In this document: piece after piece, positions 8,675 to 17,301 of the stretch
Layout: each line of letters opens with the position of its first letter
Position numbering within the stretch: position 1 is the stretch's first letter
From: JAJPXC01 sp964520525
GTDB lineage: Bacteria; Bacteroidota; Bacteroidia; Bacteroidales; Muribaculaceae
Length of the DNA stretch: 64,000 nt
NCBI GenBank assembly: GCA_964520525.1
Contig: CAZFNR010000008.1
Span: 1 to 64,000 of the forward strand
Reading direction: 5' to 3'
Program-made: the position numbers and the translations under genes
Notes under the pieces: generated by a model
What the model was told of the DNA's origin: nothing
Seen by the model: the letters and a program-made list of their open reading frames with translations, nothing else
Database searches by the model: none

Positions 8675-11600
8675 ATGAAATTCAAGACATTTCTGACCTC
8701 ATTGGCGCTATGCCTCGGCCTGGCATCCGCGCCGGAGGGTGCGGCTCAGACGTCCGACGACCTCGGTGAGCCAATTATAACCTTTAAAACAAACATTTAT
8801 GACACCTACGGGGCTGAAAACACATTCTACATCTATCTCGGAGCTACCGAAACCGACTACTTCGATGTCGATTGCGGCTACGGGACCTCTGAGTATGAGG
8901 TAGGACGTGCCTATTACAACGAGGAAACAGCTTCGATGGTTGGTACGGCTATCGCTTGTAGCGTGCCTCAAGGCGACGGTATTGTCAAAATATATGGTGA
9001 CGCCTCCAAGATTGACTATTTCGTGGCTCGCGGTTGCTACATAGAGTGGATTGACATGGACAAGTGTGTCAACCTCGACATCATCGACGTATGCTACAAC
9101 GAACTTAAATCGCTTGACCTCACACCATTCACCAAGCTCGAGGCGATTTATGTCGGTGGTAACACTTTCTCGGCTGAAACCCCGCTCAAAATCGGCGCTC
9201 CCAAGCCGCTGCTCACCATCCTTGAAATGGACATTGTCGATTACCTCGACCAGTCGTTCAACCTGAGCGACTATCCCTCTATGGTTGCGTTTGACGCTTA
9301 TCATAATCTCGATTTGCGCAATGTCGACCCGACAGGATGCCCCGAATTGGTGACAATGTCGCTCGACTTGACAAATGTGGCGTCGCTCGACCTGTCGAAA
9401 AACGCCAAACTCGTCAGCCTCAATATCTCAGATACTAAAATCCGCGATATCGACCTGTCTAACAACCCCAACCTGACCACGCTCATCGCCGAGCACCTCT
9501 CTGGTAACATCAACACCGACTACCACTTGAACGGAATAGACTTGAGCAACAACACCAAGCTCACGCTCCTCCGACTCGGCGGCAACAAGCTGACCAACCT
9601 CGACATCTCAAAAAACACCGCCCTTGTGAAGTTCAATGTGCGTAACAACAATCTCTCAAATATCGACTTCACAAACAACGTCGCTTTATACTCGGTTGAC
9701 TTGGCCTACAACGATTTTGACTTCGCAACACTTCCGCTGCCCCAGTCTACATGGAACGAGTACTACTACCAGCGCGACCCGATGGCTTGTGAGAAATCTT
9801 ACGCCCTCGGTGCTGATATCGACTTCTCGAAACGCGTGTTGCGCGATAATTCCGCGACCTACGCCCGCGTGATGATCGACACCCCCGAGGCCGAACCCGT
9901 GGAATTGGACTCGGCATACTACACACATAGCAATGGAGTGGTAAAATTCATGCAGCTCCCCACCGACTCGGTTTACATCGAGTTTGCCAACACGGCTTTC
10001 CCCGACTACACCTTCCGCTCTGCTAACTTCCTCGTCAAAAATCCCGCCGACATGGGCAAGCCTGACAAAACGTTGACTCTCGGCACCACATCGGCTTCTG
10101 CCGGCAAAACCGTATCATTCAAAGTGGGTATCGCCAACGCGACCGCCGCGGCTCCCCGCGAATTTTTTGTCGATGTCAACGGCACCCGCTCTACATTCAA
10201 CGCAACTACCGCCGGATACCCTGCCGATGACAATGTCAGCCTCACTCTCCCCGCAAGCGGCTCTGCTACTGTCGAAATCTACGTCCCCGACGGTGAAAAC
10301 CTCACGGCTTTCAGCCTTAACGGACTGCCTCTCAACTCAATCGATGTCACCGCGGCTACTCAATTGCAGCACCTCACCGTGACTGACTGCCGACTGCTCA
10401 GAATCGAAACGAAATACAACCGCCTGCTCAAAGACCTTAACCTGAGCAACAACCGTCTGAGCGGTACATTCTCCCTCGCCGGCGTTTATGGCGACTACGA
10501 GAAAAACTTCCTCACCGATATCAACTTGAGCAAAAACTACCTCACCGGTGTCACTTTTGTCAACGTCGAGCACATCCTCAAGCTCAACCTCGCCGACAAC
10601 CGCCTGACGGCATTCACCCTCAAAAACTTCGACAGCCTCACCGACATCGACTTGAGCAATAACAAACTCAGCGGCGACTTCAGCCTCGCATATCAAGCCG
10701 GCGCTGTCAACGTGAACCTGAGCGGCAACTCGATATCCTCGCTCACCACCGTTGAAATGCCCGACTTGAAGAGCTTCAACATCGCCAACAATGCGATGAC
10801 TCTCGCCACTCTGCCCGATTACACTGCAATCGAAAACTACACCTACGCTCCGCAGCAGCAGCTTGAAATCGTCGCTTTCGCCCCGGCAATCAACCTCACC
10901 GAGCAAAACGTCGTTGTCAACAACCTCTCAACCGTCTTCACCCTCAAAAAGGTTGACGGAACAAAGTTGACCGAAGGGGTCGACTACACAGGGACCGGAG
11001 GCGCGTTCAAGTTCATCAACACCGAGCTCGGTAGCGTCTATTGCGAAATGACCCACCCGGCATTCCCCGCTTTCTCGGGCGACAACGTGTTCCGCACCAC
11101 CGCGACAACCGTCACCGGCGCTCCCACTACCGTCGTGGCCTCGTTCACCACAACCGCCGACTCTGAAACCGCCTCGCTCGTGCTGACCGGGCATAAAAAC
11201 ACAGCGGTTTACGTCGATTGGCGCGGTGATGGCACCGAGTTCATCCAATATTCCATGGTAACCTCCAACTACACTGCCTATGCCGAGCAGAAGACTTACG
11301 CCGGAGCCAACGTCACTGTCTACACCTATGAATCGCCCGAGGATATCAAGGTGTTCTCTGTCGACGGTGTGGCAATGAGCAAACTCGACGCTTCTCCTCT
11401 CACAAAGGTTGAAACTTTCACCGTTTGCAACGCCGGACTTGACGAAAAGACCCTGACAATGCCACAATCCGAAGGCTTGTACGAGCTTAACCTCGAAGGC
11501 AACAAATTCTCGACAGCCGACTTCTCGCAGTATGCTTCTCTCACCGCTTTAAGCATCGGTGACAACAACTACACGACGTTCGACGCCTCGAAGTTAAAGA

Positions 11601-12364
11601 AACTCCAGTTGCTCAATATCGCCAACAATGGCCTCACTTCGTTGAAGTTGGATAACCCCATCCTTTGGTCGCTCGCGGCGGGCAACAACCAGCTTGCGTC
11701 GATTTCGTTCGAGGCTTGCCCCGCGATGTCGCAAGCGGTTCTCTCGCATAACCTGTTGAAGAATATCGACATCACTCCCGTCAAGAACTCGCTCCGTGCG
11801 CTCTTCATCGACGGCAACGCGTTCACATTCGCCACTCTCCCCGTACCAGCCGACTATCCCAACCTCGGAAGCTACTTCTACGGTAATCAAGCCTTGCTCG
11901 ACGCGGAGTGCGTTGACGGCGTTGTCGACCTCTCTGAATTGGCAAAGGTTAACGAGACGCCGACTGTGTACACATGGTTCTATGGCGACGCCACCTACGA
12001 CGAAGACAGCGCAACCTATGTAGGCGAAGTGCTCGCATCGCAGGACGACGAAGACCCCGAATATGACATCTCCGGCGGAGTGACATCGTTCCGCACCACA
12101 TTCGACACATATATCACCGCTGTACTCTACAACGAGACATTCCCCAACCTCTACCTGCTCACCAAAAAAATCACCGTTGATAAGCCGGCGGGTGTTGAGA
12201 GTGTGGCTGTTGACGGCTTTGATGCTAACGCTCCTGCCGACATCTACAACCTGTCGGGTGTCAAAGTGCGCTCCAACGCACAATTGAGCGATGTTAACAA
12301 ACTCGCGAGCGGTGTTTACATCGTGGTTTCGCAAGGTGTGACACGCAAACTCCTCGTCAAGTAA
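8675..12364 (+). CDS. Secreted leucine-rich-repeat protein with T9SS-like C-terminal domain
   Basis: A 1229-residue secreted protein with a signal peptide (to about residue 25, GAAQ). It contains at least three blocks of leucine-rich repeats of 20-24 residues, with units such as LTLLRLGGNKLTNLDISKN and LTDIDLSNNKLSGDF. The repeat blocks (about 130-360, 560-700 and 920-1060) are separated by beta-sandwich-like linkers that themselves look duplicated. The C-terminus (IYNLSGVKV, LASGVYIVV, RKLLVK) is a type IX sorting domain. Such BspA-like or InlA-like LRR proteins often mediate adhesion (family knowledge). It is the second gene of a pair with the S8 protease. Confidence 0.85.
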   Translation: MKFKTFLTSLALCLGLASAPEGAAQTSDDLGEPIITFKTNIYDTYGAENTFYIYLGATETDYFDVDCGYGTSEYEVGRAYYNEETASMVGTAIACSVPQGDGIVKIYGDASKIDYFVARGCYIEWIDMDKCVNLDIIDVCYNELKSLDLTPFTKLEAIYVGGNTFSAETPLKIGAPKPLLTILEMDIVDYLDQSFNLSDYPSMVAFDAYHNLDLRNVDPTGCPELVTMSLDLTNVASLDLSKNAKLVSLNISDTKIRDIDLSNNPNLTTLIAEHLSGNINTDYHLNGIDLSNNTKLTLLRLGGNKLTNLDISKNTALVKFNVRNNNLSNIDFTNNVALYSVDLAYNDFDFATLPLPQSTWNEYYYQRDPMACEKSYALGADIDFSKRVLRDNSATYARVMIDTPEAEPVELDSAYYTHSNGVVKFMQLPTDSVYIEFANTAFPDYTFRSANFLVKNPADMGKPDKTLTLGTTSASAGKTVSFKVGIANATAAAPREFFVDVNGTRSTFNATTAGYPADDNVSLTLPASGSATVEIYVPDGENLTAFSLNGLPLNSIDVTAATQLQHLTVTDCRLLRIETKYNRLLKDLNLSNNRLSGTFSLAGVYGDYEKNFLTDINLSKNYLTGVTFVNVEHILKLNLADNRLTAFTLKNFDSLTDIDLSNNKLSGDFSLAYQAGAVNVNLSGNSISSLTTVEMPDLKSFNIANNAMTLATLPDYTAIENYTYAPQQQLEIVAFAPAINLTEQNVVVNNLSTVFTLKKVDGTKLTEGVDYTGTGGAFKFINTELGSVYCEMTHPAFPAFSGDNVFRTTATTVTGAPTTVVASFTTTADSETASLVLTGHKNTAVYVDWRGDGTEFIQYSMVTSNYTAYAEQKTYAGANVTVYTYESPEDIKVFSVDGVAMSKLDASPLTKVETFTVCNAGLDEKTLTMPQSEGLYELNLEGNKFSTADFSQYASLTALSIGDNNYTTFDASKLKKLQLLNIANNGLTSLKLDNPILWSLAAGNNQLASISFEACPAMSQAVLSHNLLKNIDITPVKNSLRALFIDGNAFTFATLPVPADYPNLGSYFYGNQALLDAECVDGVVDLSELAKVNETPTVYTWFYGDATYDEDSATYVGEVLASQDDEDPEYDISGGVTSFRTTFDTYITAVLYNETFPNLYLLTKKITVDKPAGVESVAVDGFDANAPADIYNLSGVKVRSNAQLSDVNKLASGVYIVVSQGVTRKLLVK

Positions 12365-12390
12365 ACAAACATTCCGCTAATAGATAAGCA

Positions 12391-12420
12391 GGGGCTGCGT
12401 CGTAAGGCGCGGCCCCTCGC
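12391..12420 (+). terminator. Terminator of the LRR gene
   Basis: GGGGCTGCG and CGCGGCCCC form a GC-rich hairpin about 25 bases after the stop codon. The following T stretch is weak (TCGCTTT), so this is a probable rather than strong terminator. Confidence 0.5.
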
Positions 12421-12427
12421 TTTAGTC

Positions 12428-12483
12428 CGCCCGGCGTCCTCCCGCCCGGCGTCCTCCCGCCCGGCATCCTCCCGCCCGGCATC
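12428..12483. repeat. Tandem 15-bp repeat, 3.7 copies
   Basis: The unit CGCCCGGCGTCCTCC is repeated at 12428, 12443 and 12458 and partly at 12473. Copies 3 and 4 share one G-to-A change (GGCATC). It lies in the gap between two terminator hairpins of convergent genes and does not encode anything evident. Copy number could vary between strains. Confidence 0.85.
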
Positions 12484-12538
12484 AAAAAAAAACAGCGAAG
12501 CCGACATCCAAATCGGGTGTCGGCTTCGTCAATTTTTG
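12484..12538. terminator. Bidirectional terminator between convergent genes
   Basis: GAAGCCGACA (12497-12506) pairs with TGTCGGCTTC (12518-12527). On the minus strand the hairpin is followed by a long run of T (the A run at 12484-12492), terminating the lipoprotein/M13 operon. On the plus strand it is followed by ATTTTT. Confidence 0.75.
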
Positions 12539-12553
12539 CGATATTAGGCGGGG

Positions 12554-12937
12554 TCAGTACGCGCGTCGATACCAAAGTTCCTTGCCGGTATCGGCATAGT
12601 TGAGCACTAAGTAACCGTCGCGGAAGTGGTAGTAAAACTCCCACACGTCGCGTGACTGAACGAAATAGACTGTCAGGCGCGAGCCGCCGCGCGACTCCCA
12701 CTCTATGGCCCATGAATCCCACTGCCCAAACTCGTTAAGCCCCTCATACTGTCCGGTGCCGTTGCCATAAAACGCGAAACGGTCGTAGACATGAGGGTCA
12801 TCAAGTTCCCACATCCCTACCAACGGCGAGTTGTAGGGGTCGTCATAGCTATAGCCATCGTCATCGTCACATGACGCGAATCCCGCCATGGCGGTGACAG
12901 TGAGCAGCAGAAACAATAGTTTTTTCAGCTTCATCAT
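12554..12937 (-). CDS. Small surface lipoprotein, unknown function
   Basis: A 127-residue lipoprotein. The signal peptide ends at the lipobox in GFASCDDDDG, and the four Asp after the Cys fit a Bacteroidetes surface-export signal. The mature part begins with a tyrosine-rich linker and then LVGMWELDD, followed by alternating beta strands (SRLTVYFVQ, WEFYYHF, GYLVLNY). This is the layout of small lipocalin-like Bacteroides proteins in which a WxL motif opens a beta barrel. No function can be given. It lies five bases downstream of the M13 peptidase gene on the same strand, so the two are co-transcribed. A second Met directly after the first is an equally good start. Confidence 0.7.
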   Translation of the reverse strand: MMKLKKLLFLLLTVTAMAGFASCDDDDGYSYDDPYNSPLVGMWELDDPHVYDRFAFYGNGTGQYEGLNEFGQWDSWAIEWESRGGSRLTVYFVQSRDVWEFYYHFRDGYLVLNYADTGKELWYRRAY

Positions 12938-12942
12938 CTCAA

Positions 12943-14985
12943 TTACCAGATTACTACTTGTTTGTCAGGTGCGAGATAGAGCGGCTGACCCTCGGTGATG
13001 CCGAAAGCCTCGAAAAACGGGGTGATGTTGCGCAGGGTCACGTTGACGCGGTTTTCGCCGAGCGAATGCACGTCGCCTGTGGTCAGTGAGCGCATCTCTT
13101 CGGGACGGATGTTCTGCGCCCACACGTTGGCATAGTTCATGTAGAACGCCTGCATCGGGGTGAGACCGTCGATTTTAGCCTCTTCTGAATTGATGTCGAC
13201 ACCCTTCTTTTTCTGTGAGTCGAGGAACGCTGTGCGAGCCACTCGCAGACCGCCCTGGTCGGCTATGTTCTCGCCGAGGGTGTACTGGCCGTTGGCGTTT
13301 AGCCCCGGTAGAATCTCCACGGCGTCAAACTGTGCGATTAGCCCTTTTGTCAGCTTCTCAAAGGCCTCGGTGTCTTCCGGTGTCCACCAGTTGACCATGT
13401 TGCCCTGAGCGTCAAAGTTGCGGCCCTGGTCGTCAAATCCGTGGGTCATCTCGTGGCCGATGACTACGCCGATTGCGCCGTAGTTCTCAGCGTCCGATGC
13501 CGCGGGGTCGAAGAAGGGGGCCTGAAGGATACCTGCGGGGAACACGATTTCGTTGGCCAGCGGGTTGTAGTAGGCGTTGATGGTCTGTGGTGTCATGCCC
13601 CACTCGGTCTTGTCGACAGGCTTGCCCCATTTGGCGTATTCCTCTTTCTGGTGCCACATCGAGGCGTTGTGCATATTCTCGTAATATGAAAGTTTGGGGT
13701 CGATGGTCATCGCGCTGTAATCTTTCCACTTGTCGGGGTAGCCTATTTTCACGGTGAACGCGCTGAGTTTGTTGAGAGCGTTGAGCTTTGTGTCGTCGCT
13801 CATCCATGTCAGGTTGATGATATGCTTGCCGAGCGCTTTGCGCAGGTTCTCCACGAGGTCGAGCATATAAGCTTTTGACGATGCGGGGAAATATTTCTCA
13901 ACATAGAGTTGGCCGATAGCCTCGCCCATGACGCCCTCGGTAGCTCCGAGCGCGCGTTTCCAGCGGGGGCGTTGCTGCTCGACTCCGCTGACCACTTTGC
14001 TGAACTCAAACGCCGTGTCGCTGAACTTGTCGCTGAGCTTGCCTGCCGCCTGAACCACATATTTCCACAGATAGTAGTCTTTTATCTCGCGGTCGGTGAG
14101 CTTGCCCATCAGATCGTTGGCTTGCGCCACGGTGTTAATCGTGGTGACGATTACCTGCTCGGGCGACGCGATGCCCATAGTCTCGATAAAGAAGCGGTCC
14201 CAGTTGATGTTGGGGTACATCTCTTTGAGTTGCGCGAACGAGCGAGGGTTGTACATCGCCGGGATGTTGCGCGATTCCTCGCGGGTCCATGTCGAGTCGG
14301 CCAAAGCGGTCTCGATTTTCATCACGTTTTTCATGATGCGGTTGGCCTCTTTTTTAGAGTAGCCCGCATTGCGCATTTGACCTACAATCAGTTTCTTGTA
14401 GGCTTCGCGCACCTTGGTGTTCTCTTTGTCGGTTTTAAGGTAATAGTCGCGGTCGCTCAATCCGATGCCGCCGCCGCTGACATACATCGCGTAGACGTTG
14501 CTGTTGGCTAAGTCTTCCATCGGGCCGGCGTTGAAAAACGGGCTGGCGTAGTTGGCGTGAATCCACATAAACAGGTCTTCCATCCCTTCGTGGGGTGTGG
14601 TCTCGATTTTTTTGAGGTCGGCGAGGATAGGTTTCGCACCCTCAGCGTTGCGGCGGTCTGAGTCCATCGCCTGGTTATAGATTGTCGACACCTTGAAAGC
14701 CACTGAGCCCGGCTCGGGGTTGGTCGCGCCGAGATTTAGCACGATGTCTTTGACGCGCACCTCGCTTGAATCGTTCAGGATGTTGAACTGGCCATAGCGC
14801 GAATGCTCGGGTGTGAGCGGGTGCGCTTCCTGCCACCCCTTGTTGACATGCTTGTAGAAGTCAGTTCCCGCAGGGGTTGTCTCATCGAAGTAAGCCGGGT
14901 TGAGGCTCTTCAGATGCTCTGCTTGTGCTGTCGCGCCCATGCTCGTGGCGATTACGGCGGCGACTGCGAGTTTCAATGATTTCAT
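12943..14985 (-). CDS. M13 family zinc endopeptidase (PepO/neprilysin-like)
   Basis: A 680-residue metallopeptidase, the usual length of bacterial M13 enzymes. A signal peptide (about 22 residues, ATAQA) exports it to the periplasm or beyond. The zinc site is complete: His511, Glu512 and His515 in GHEMTHGFD, and Glu572 in ENIADQGG, with the Asp four residues further. The substrate-binding NAYYN motif near 475 is also present. Family members cleave peptides of up to about 40 residues. It is the first gene of a two-gene operon with the small lipoprotein, driven by a TAAATTTG box 38 bases before the ATG. Confidence 0.93.
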   Translation of the reverse strand: MKSLKLAVAAVIATSMGATAQAEHLKSLNPAYFDETTPAGTDFYKHVNKGWQEAHPLTPEHSRYGQFNILNDSSEVRVKDIVLNLGATNPEPGSVAFKVSTIYNQAMDSDRRNAEGAKPILADLKKIETTPHEGMEDLFMWIHANYASPFFNAGPMEDLANSNVYAMYVSGGGIGLSDRDYYLKTDKENTKVREAYKKLIVGQMRNAGYSKKEANRIMKNVMKIETALADSTWTREESRNIPAMYNPRSFAQLKEMYPNINWDRFFIETMGIASPEQVIVTTINTVAQANDLMGKLTDREIKDYYLWKYVVQAAGKLSDKFSDTAFEFSKVVSGVEQQRPRWKRALGATEGVMGEAIGQLYVEKYFPASSKAYMLDLVENLRKALGKHIINLTWMSDDTKLNALNKLSAFTVKIGYPDKWKDYSAMTIDPKLSYYENMHNASMWHQKEEYAKWGKPVDKTEWGMTPQTINAYYNPLANEIVFPAGILQAPFFDPAASDAENYGAIGVVIGHEMTHGFDDQGRNFDAQGNMVNWWTPEDTEAFEKLTKGLIAQFDAVEILPGLNANGQYTLGENIADQGGLRVARTAFLDSQKKKGVDINSEEAKIDGLTPMQAFYMNYANVWAQNIRPEEMRSLTTGDVHSLGENRVNVTLRNITPFFEAFGITEGQPLYLAPDKQVVIW

Positions 14986-15022
14986 TGTTAAAAATATGAT
15001 TTGTTTTTACTTTGTGATTGTG

Positions 15023-15030
15023 CAAATTTA
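15023..15030 (-). promoter_or_regulatory. -7 promoter box for the M13 peptidase operon
   Basis: The minus strand reads TAAATTTG, an exact consensus match, giving a leader of about 30 bases before the ATG at 14985. Confidence 0.65.
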
Positions 15031-15182
15031 ATAAAACTCGCCGACTTATCGCCCCAATCACCCGCTAAATCCCCGCACCGACAGCTTAGCCCGTTGAGCC
15101 AAGCCCCGGTTAACGCTTTAACGCTCATGGTGATAGGGCATCGGAGGCTACCGGCTTGCTTGCGGGTAAAGGGGGAATTTAT

Positions 15183-15190
15183 TATCTTTG
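15183..15190 (+). promoter_or_regulatory. -7 promoter box abutting the HAD gene start
   Basis: TATCTTTG lies only seven bases before the ATG at 15198. With the usual box-to-start distance the first transcribed base would be at or next to the A of the ATG, so the mRNA is probably leaderless. Confidence 0.65.
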
Positions 15191-15197
15191 CGTCACG

Positions 15198-16073
15198 ATG
15201 CAAACCGACACACTTTACGTTACTGACCTTGACGGGACTCTGCTTGACACCGACAGCCGCATAAGCGCGCGTTCGGCTCAAATTATCAGCGACTTAGTTT
15301 GCGATGGGGCGATGGTGACCGTCGCCACTGCCCGCACACCCGCCACCGCCGAGGAGCTGCTGCGTGACACCCACACAACTCTCCCCGCCATCGTGCTGAC
15401 GGGGGCGGCCATGTGGGACCGCGAGCGGCGGCGTTACCGTTACCCGCTGTTTATCGACGACAGCGACGCTGCCGCCGTCCTGGCCGAGTTCCGTCGCTCC
15501 GGCGTGCATCCGTTCATCTACACCCTATGCTCCGACGGCTTGCTGCACGTCTATCACAACGGCGCGATGGTGAAGCCCGCCGAGGAGTTCATGCGTGAAC
15601 GCTCTGACTTGGAACTGAAGAAGTTCCACCTCGACGACCCGGCTGTGGAGTGCGCCGCGTCGGTGCCGTCAACGGTGCTTTACTTAGCCATGGGGAAGGC
15701 CGAAACCGTCTATCCGTTGGCTGAGAGGCTCAGAACCATTGTCGACTGCGCCATCTATGCCTATCTCGACATTTTCAGCCCCGATGTGGCGGTTATTGAG
15801 GTGTTTGGCGCGGGTGTCTCGAAAGCGAGAGCGATTAAGCGGCTTGCCCGATGCGCCGGCGCGCGGCGTGTCATAGTGTTCGGCGATAGCTCCAACGACC
15901 TGCCTATGATGGAGATAGCCGATGTGGCGGTAGCCGTCGAAAACGCTATCCCTGAAGTCAAACGCGCTGCCGACGTCGTCATCGGGCGCAACAACTCCGA
16001 TGCCGTGGCGCGTTTTATCTACAACGATTACTATTCAGAGGAAACACCGGTCTACAAAAAAGTCAATGGCTAA
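15198..16073 (+). CDS. Cof-type HAD-superfamily phosphatase
   Basis: A 291-residue cytosolic HAD hydrolase. Motif I is DLDGTLLD (Asp9 nucleophile, Asp11), a motif II-like T in VATARTP, and motif III/IV FGDSSNDLPMME near residue 235. The type IIB cap lies between. Cof-like enzymes dephosphorylate sugar phosphates, pyridoxal phosphate or flavin intermediates; the exact substrate is not predictable. The ATG at 15198 is chosen over an upstream one at 15156 because the promoter box at 15183-15190 falls inside the longer frame and the protein then begins just before motif I. It overlaps the histidine kinase gene by eight bases, forming an operon with that kinase and tilS. Confidence 0.88.
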   Translation: MQTDTLYVTDLDGTLLDTDSRISARSAQIISDLVCDGAMVTVATARTPATAEELLRDTHTTLPAIVLTGAAMWDRERRRYRYPLFIDDSDAAAVLAEFRRSGVHPFIYTLCSDGLLHVYHNGAMVKPAEEFMRERSDLELKKFHLDDPAVECAASVPSTVLYLAMGKAETVYPLAERLRTIVDCAIYAYLDIFSPDVAVIEVFGAGVSKARAIKRLARCAGARRVIVFGDSSNDLPMMEIADVAVAVENAIPEVKRAADVVIGRNNSDAVARFIYNDYYSEETPVYKKVNG

Positions 16074-17301
16074 CATTTACGACATACGCCGCTACGGAAC
16101 AGCCCTGTTCATGATTGTATCCATCTCGGTGGTGGGGATATTCCTCTATATGTCCAACTCACTTGTGGCAGACCTCGCCGTACAGGAGCGCGAGAGAGTG
16201 CAAATCTGGGCCGATGCGACAAAGGAGATTGTCAACGTGGGCCAATCGGCGGCTGAAGGCGACGATGCGGGGAGCGTCAACGTCGATTTCCTTCTGAGCA
16301 TAATCGAGCGCAACCACACCATCCCGGTGCTGCTCACCGACGATGCCGGAAACATACTGCTCCACCGCAACTTTGACCTCCCTGAGCCTGCCGACTCCCT
16401 GCGTCCCTACTATATCTCGCCCGCAAACGAGAAATTCCTCTACGACAAGCTCTCATCGCTCCGCGGCACGGGCAACGTGATACAGATAACCATTGCTCCC
16501 GACAACAACCAACATCTCTATTACGAAGACTCAAAGTTGCTCAAACGTCTCAGCTACTATCCCTACATACAGCTATTGGTCATGCTGGCGTTTATTGCCG
16601 TGGTCTATTTCGCCGTGCTGTCGACGAAAAAAGCTGAACAAAACAAGGTGTGGGTAGGGCTGTCAAAAGAAACCGCCCATCAGCTTGGCACTCCCATCTC
16701 ATCGCTCATGGCGTGGATGGAGCTGCTCGAATCGCTCGGCGTTGACCCCGACACCGTGGCAGAGATGAACAAGGATGTGAAGCGGCTCGACACCATAGCT
16801 TCGCGTTTCTCCAAAATCGGTTCAAAGCCGCTGATGCAGTCCGAAAACATCAACACTGTCGTCGAGCGTGCGTCATCATATATGAAATCGCGCATATCGT
16901 CGCGCATCGAGCTTACCATCGACCTCCATCCCCGCCCGCTGACCCTAATGGTATCAGCCCCGCTTTTTGAATGGGTGATGGAGAATCTGATTAAGAACGC
17001 TGTTGACGCGATGGAGGGGTCGGGGGCGATACATATCTCCACCGGGCTTGCCCAGTCGGGGTGCCCCTATGTTCAAGTCAAGGACACCGGCAAAGGGATT
17101 TCCCGCAAAAATTTCAAGACGATATTCAACCCCGGCTACACCACCAAGAAACGAGGGTGGGGGTTGGGGCTAACGCTTGCCAAACGCATCATCGAACAGT
17201 ATCACTCCGGACGAATATATGTGCTATCGTCGGAACCGGGACGCGGCACCACATTCCGAATTGACTTCCCTAATGCAGTTATCAATGAGCCGACTCAGTG
17301 A
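16066..17301 (+). CDS. Sensor histidine kinase (no adjacent response regulator)
   Basis: A 411-residue membrane kinase. A first membrane helix (about 11-30) is followed by an extracytoplasmic sensor of about 130 residues and a second helix (about 166-187), with no obvious HAMP domain. The phosphoacceptor is His205 in ETAHQLGTP. The ATPase domain shows the N box ENLIKNAVDA, the G1 box DTGKGI, the F box and the G2 box GWGLGLTLAK. The protein autophosphorylates and passes the phosphate to an unknown regulator, since none is encoded nearby. The gene starts inside the HAD gene and its end overlaps tilS, so all three are probably translated from one mRNA. The extracytoplasmic ligand is unknown. Confidence 0.9.
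   Translation: MANIYDIRRYGTALFMIVSISVVGIFLYMSNSLVADLAVQERERVQIWADATKEIVNVGQSAAEGDDAGSVNVDFLLSIIERNHTIPVLLTDDAGNILLHRNFDLPEPADSLRPYYISPANEKFLYDKLSSLRGTGNVIQITIAPDNNQHLYYEDSKLLKRLSYYPYIQLLVMLAFIAVVYFAVLSTKKAEQNKVWVGLSKETAHQLGTPISSLMAWMELLESLGVDPDTVAEMNKDVKRLDTIASRFSKIGSKPLMQSENINTVVERASSYMKSRISSRIELTIDLHPRPLTLMVSAPLFEWVMENLIKNAVDAMEGSGAIHISTGLAQSGCPYVQVKDTGKGISRKNFKTIFNPGYTTKKRGWGLGLTLAKRIIEQYHSGRIYVLSSEPGRGTTFRIDFPNAVINEPTQ

Noticed and set aside
11594..12334. 246-codon minus-strand open frame inside the LRR gene
   Set aside because: It is antisense to clear leucine-rich repeats and the sorting domain; the composition is that of a shadow frame.
12428..12483. CRISPR-like repeats
   Set aside because: The copies are direct tandem 15-mers without spacers, and no cas genes are present.
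13909..14511. 200-codon plus-strand open frame opposite the M13 peptidase
   Set aside because: The peptidase on the minus strand has an intact zinc site and normal length; the plus frame shows no motif.
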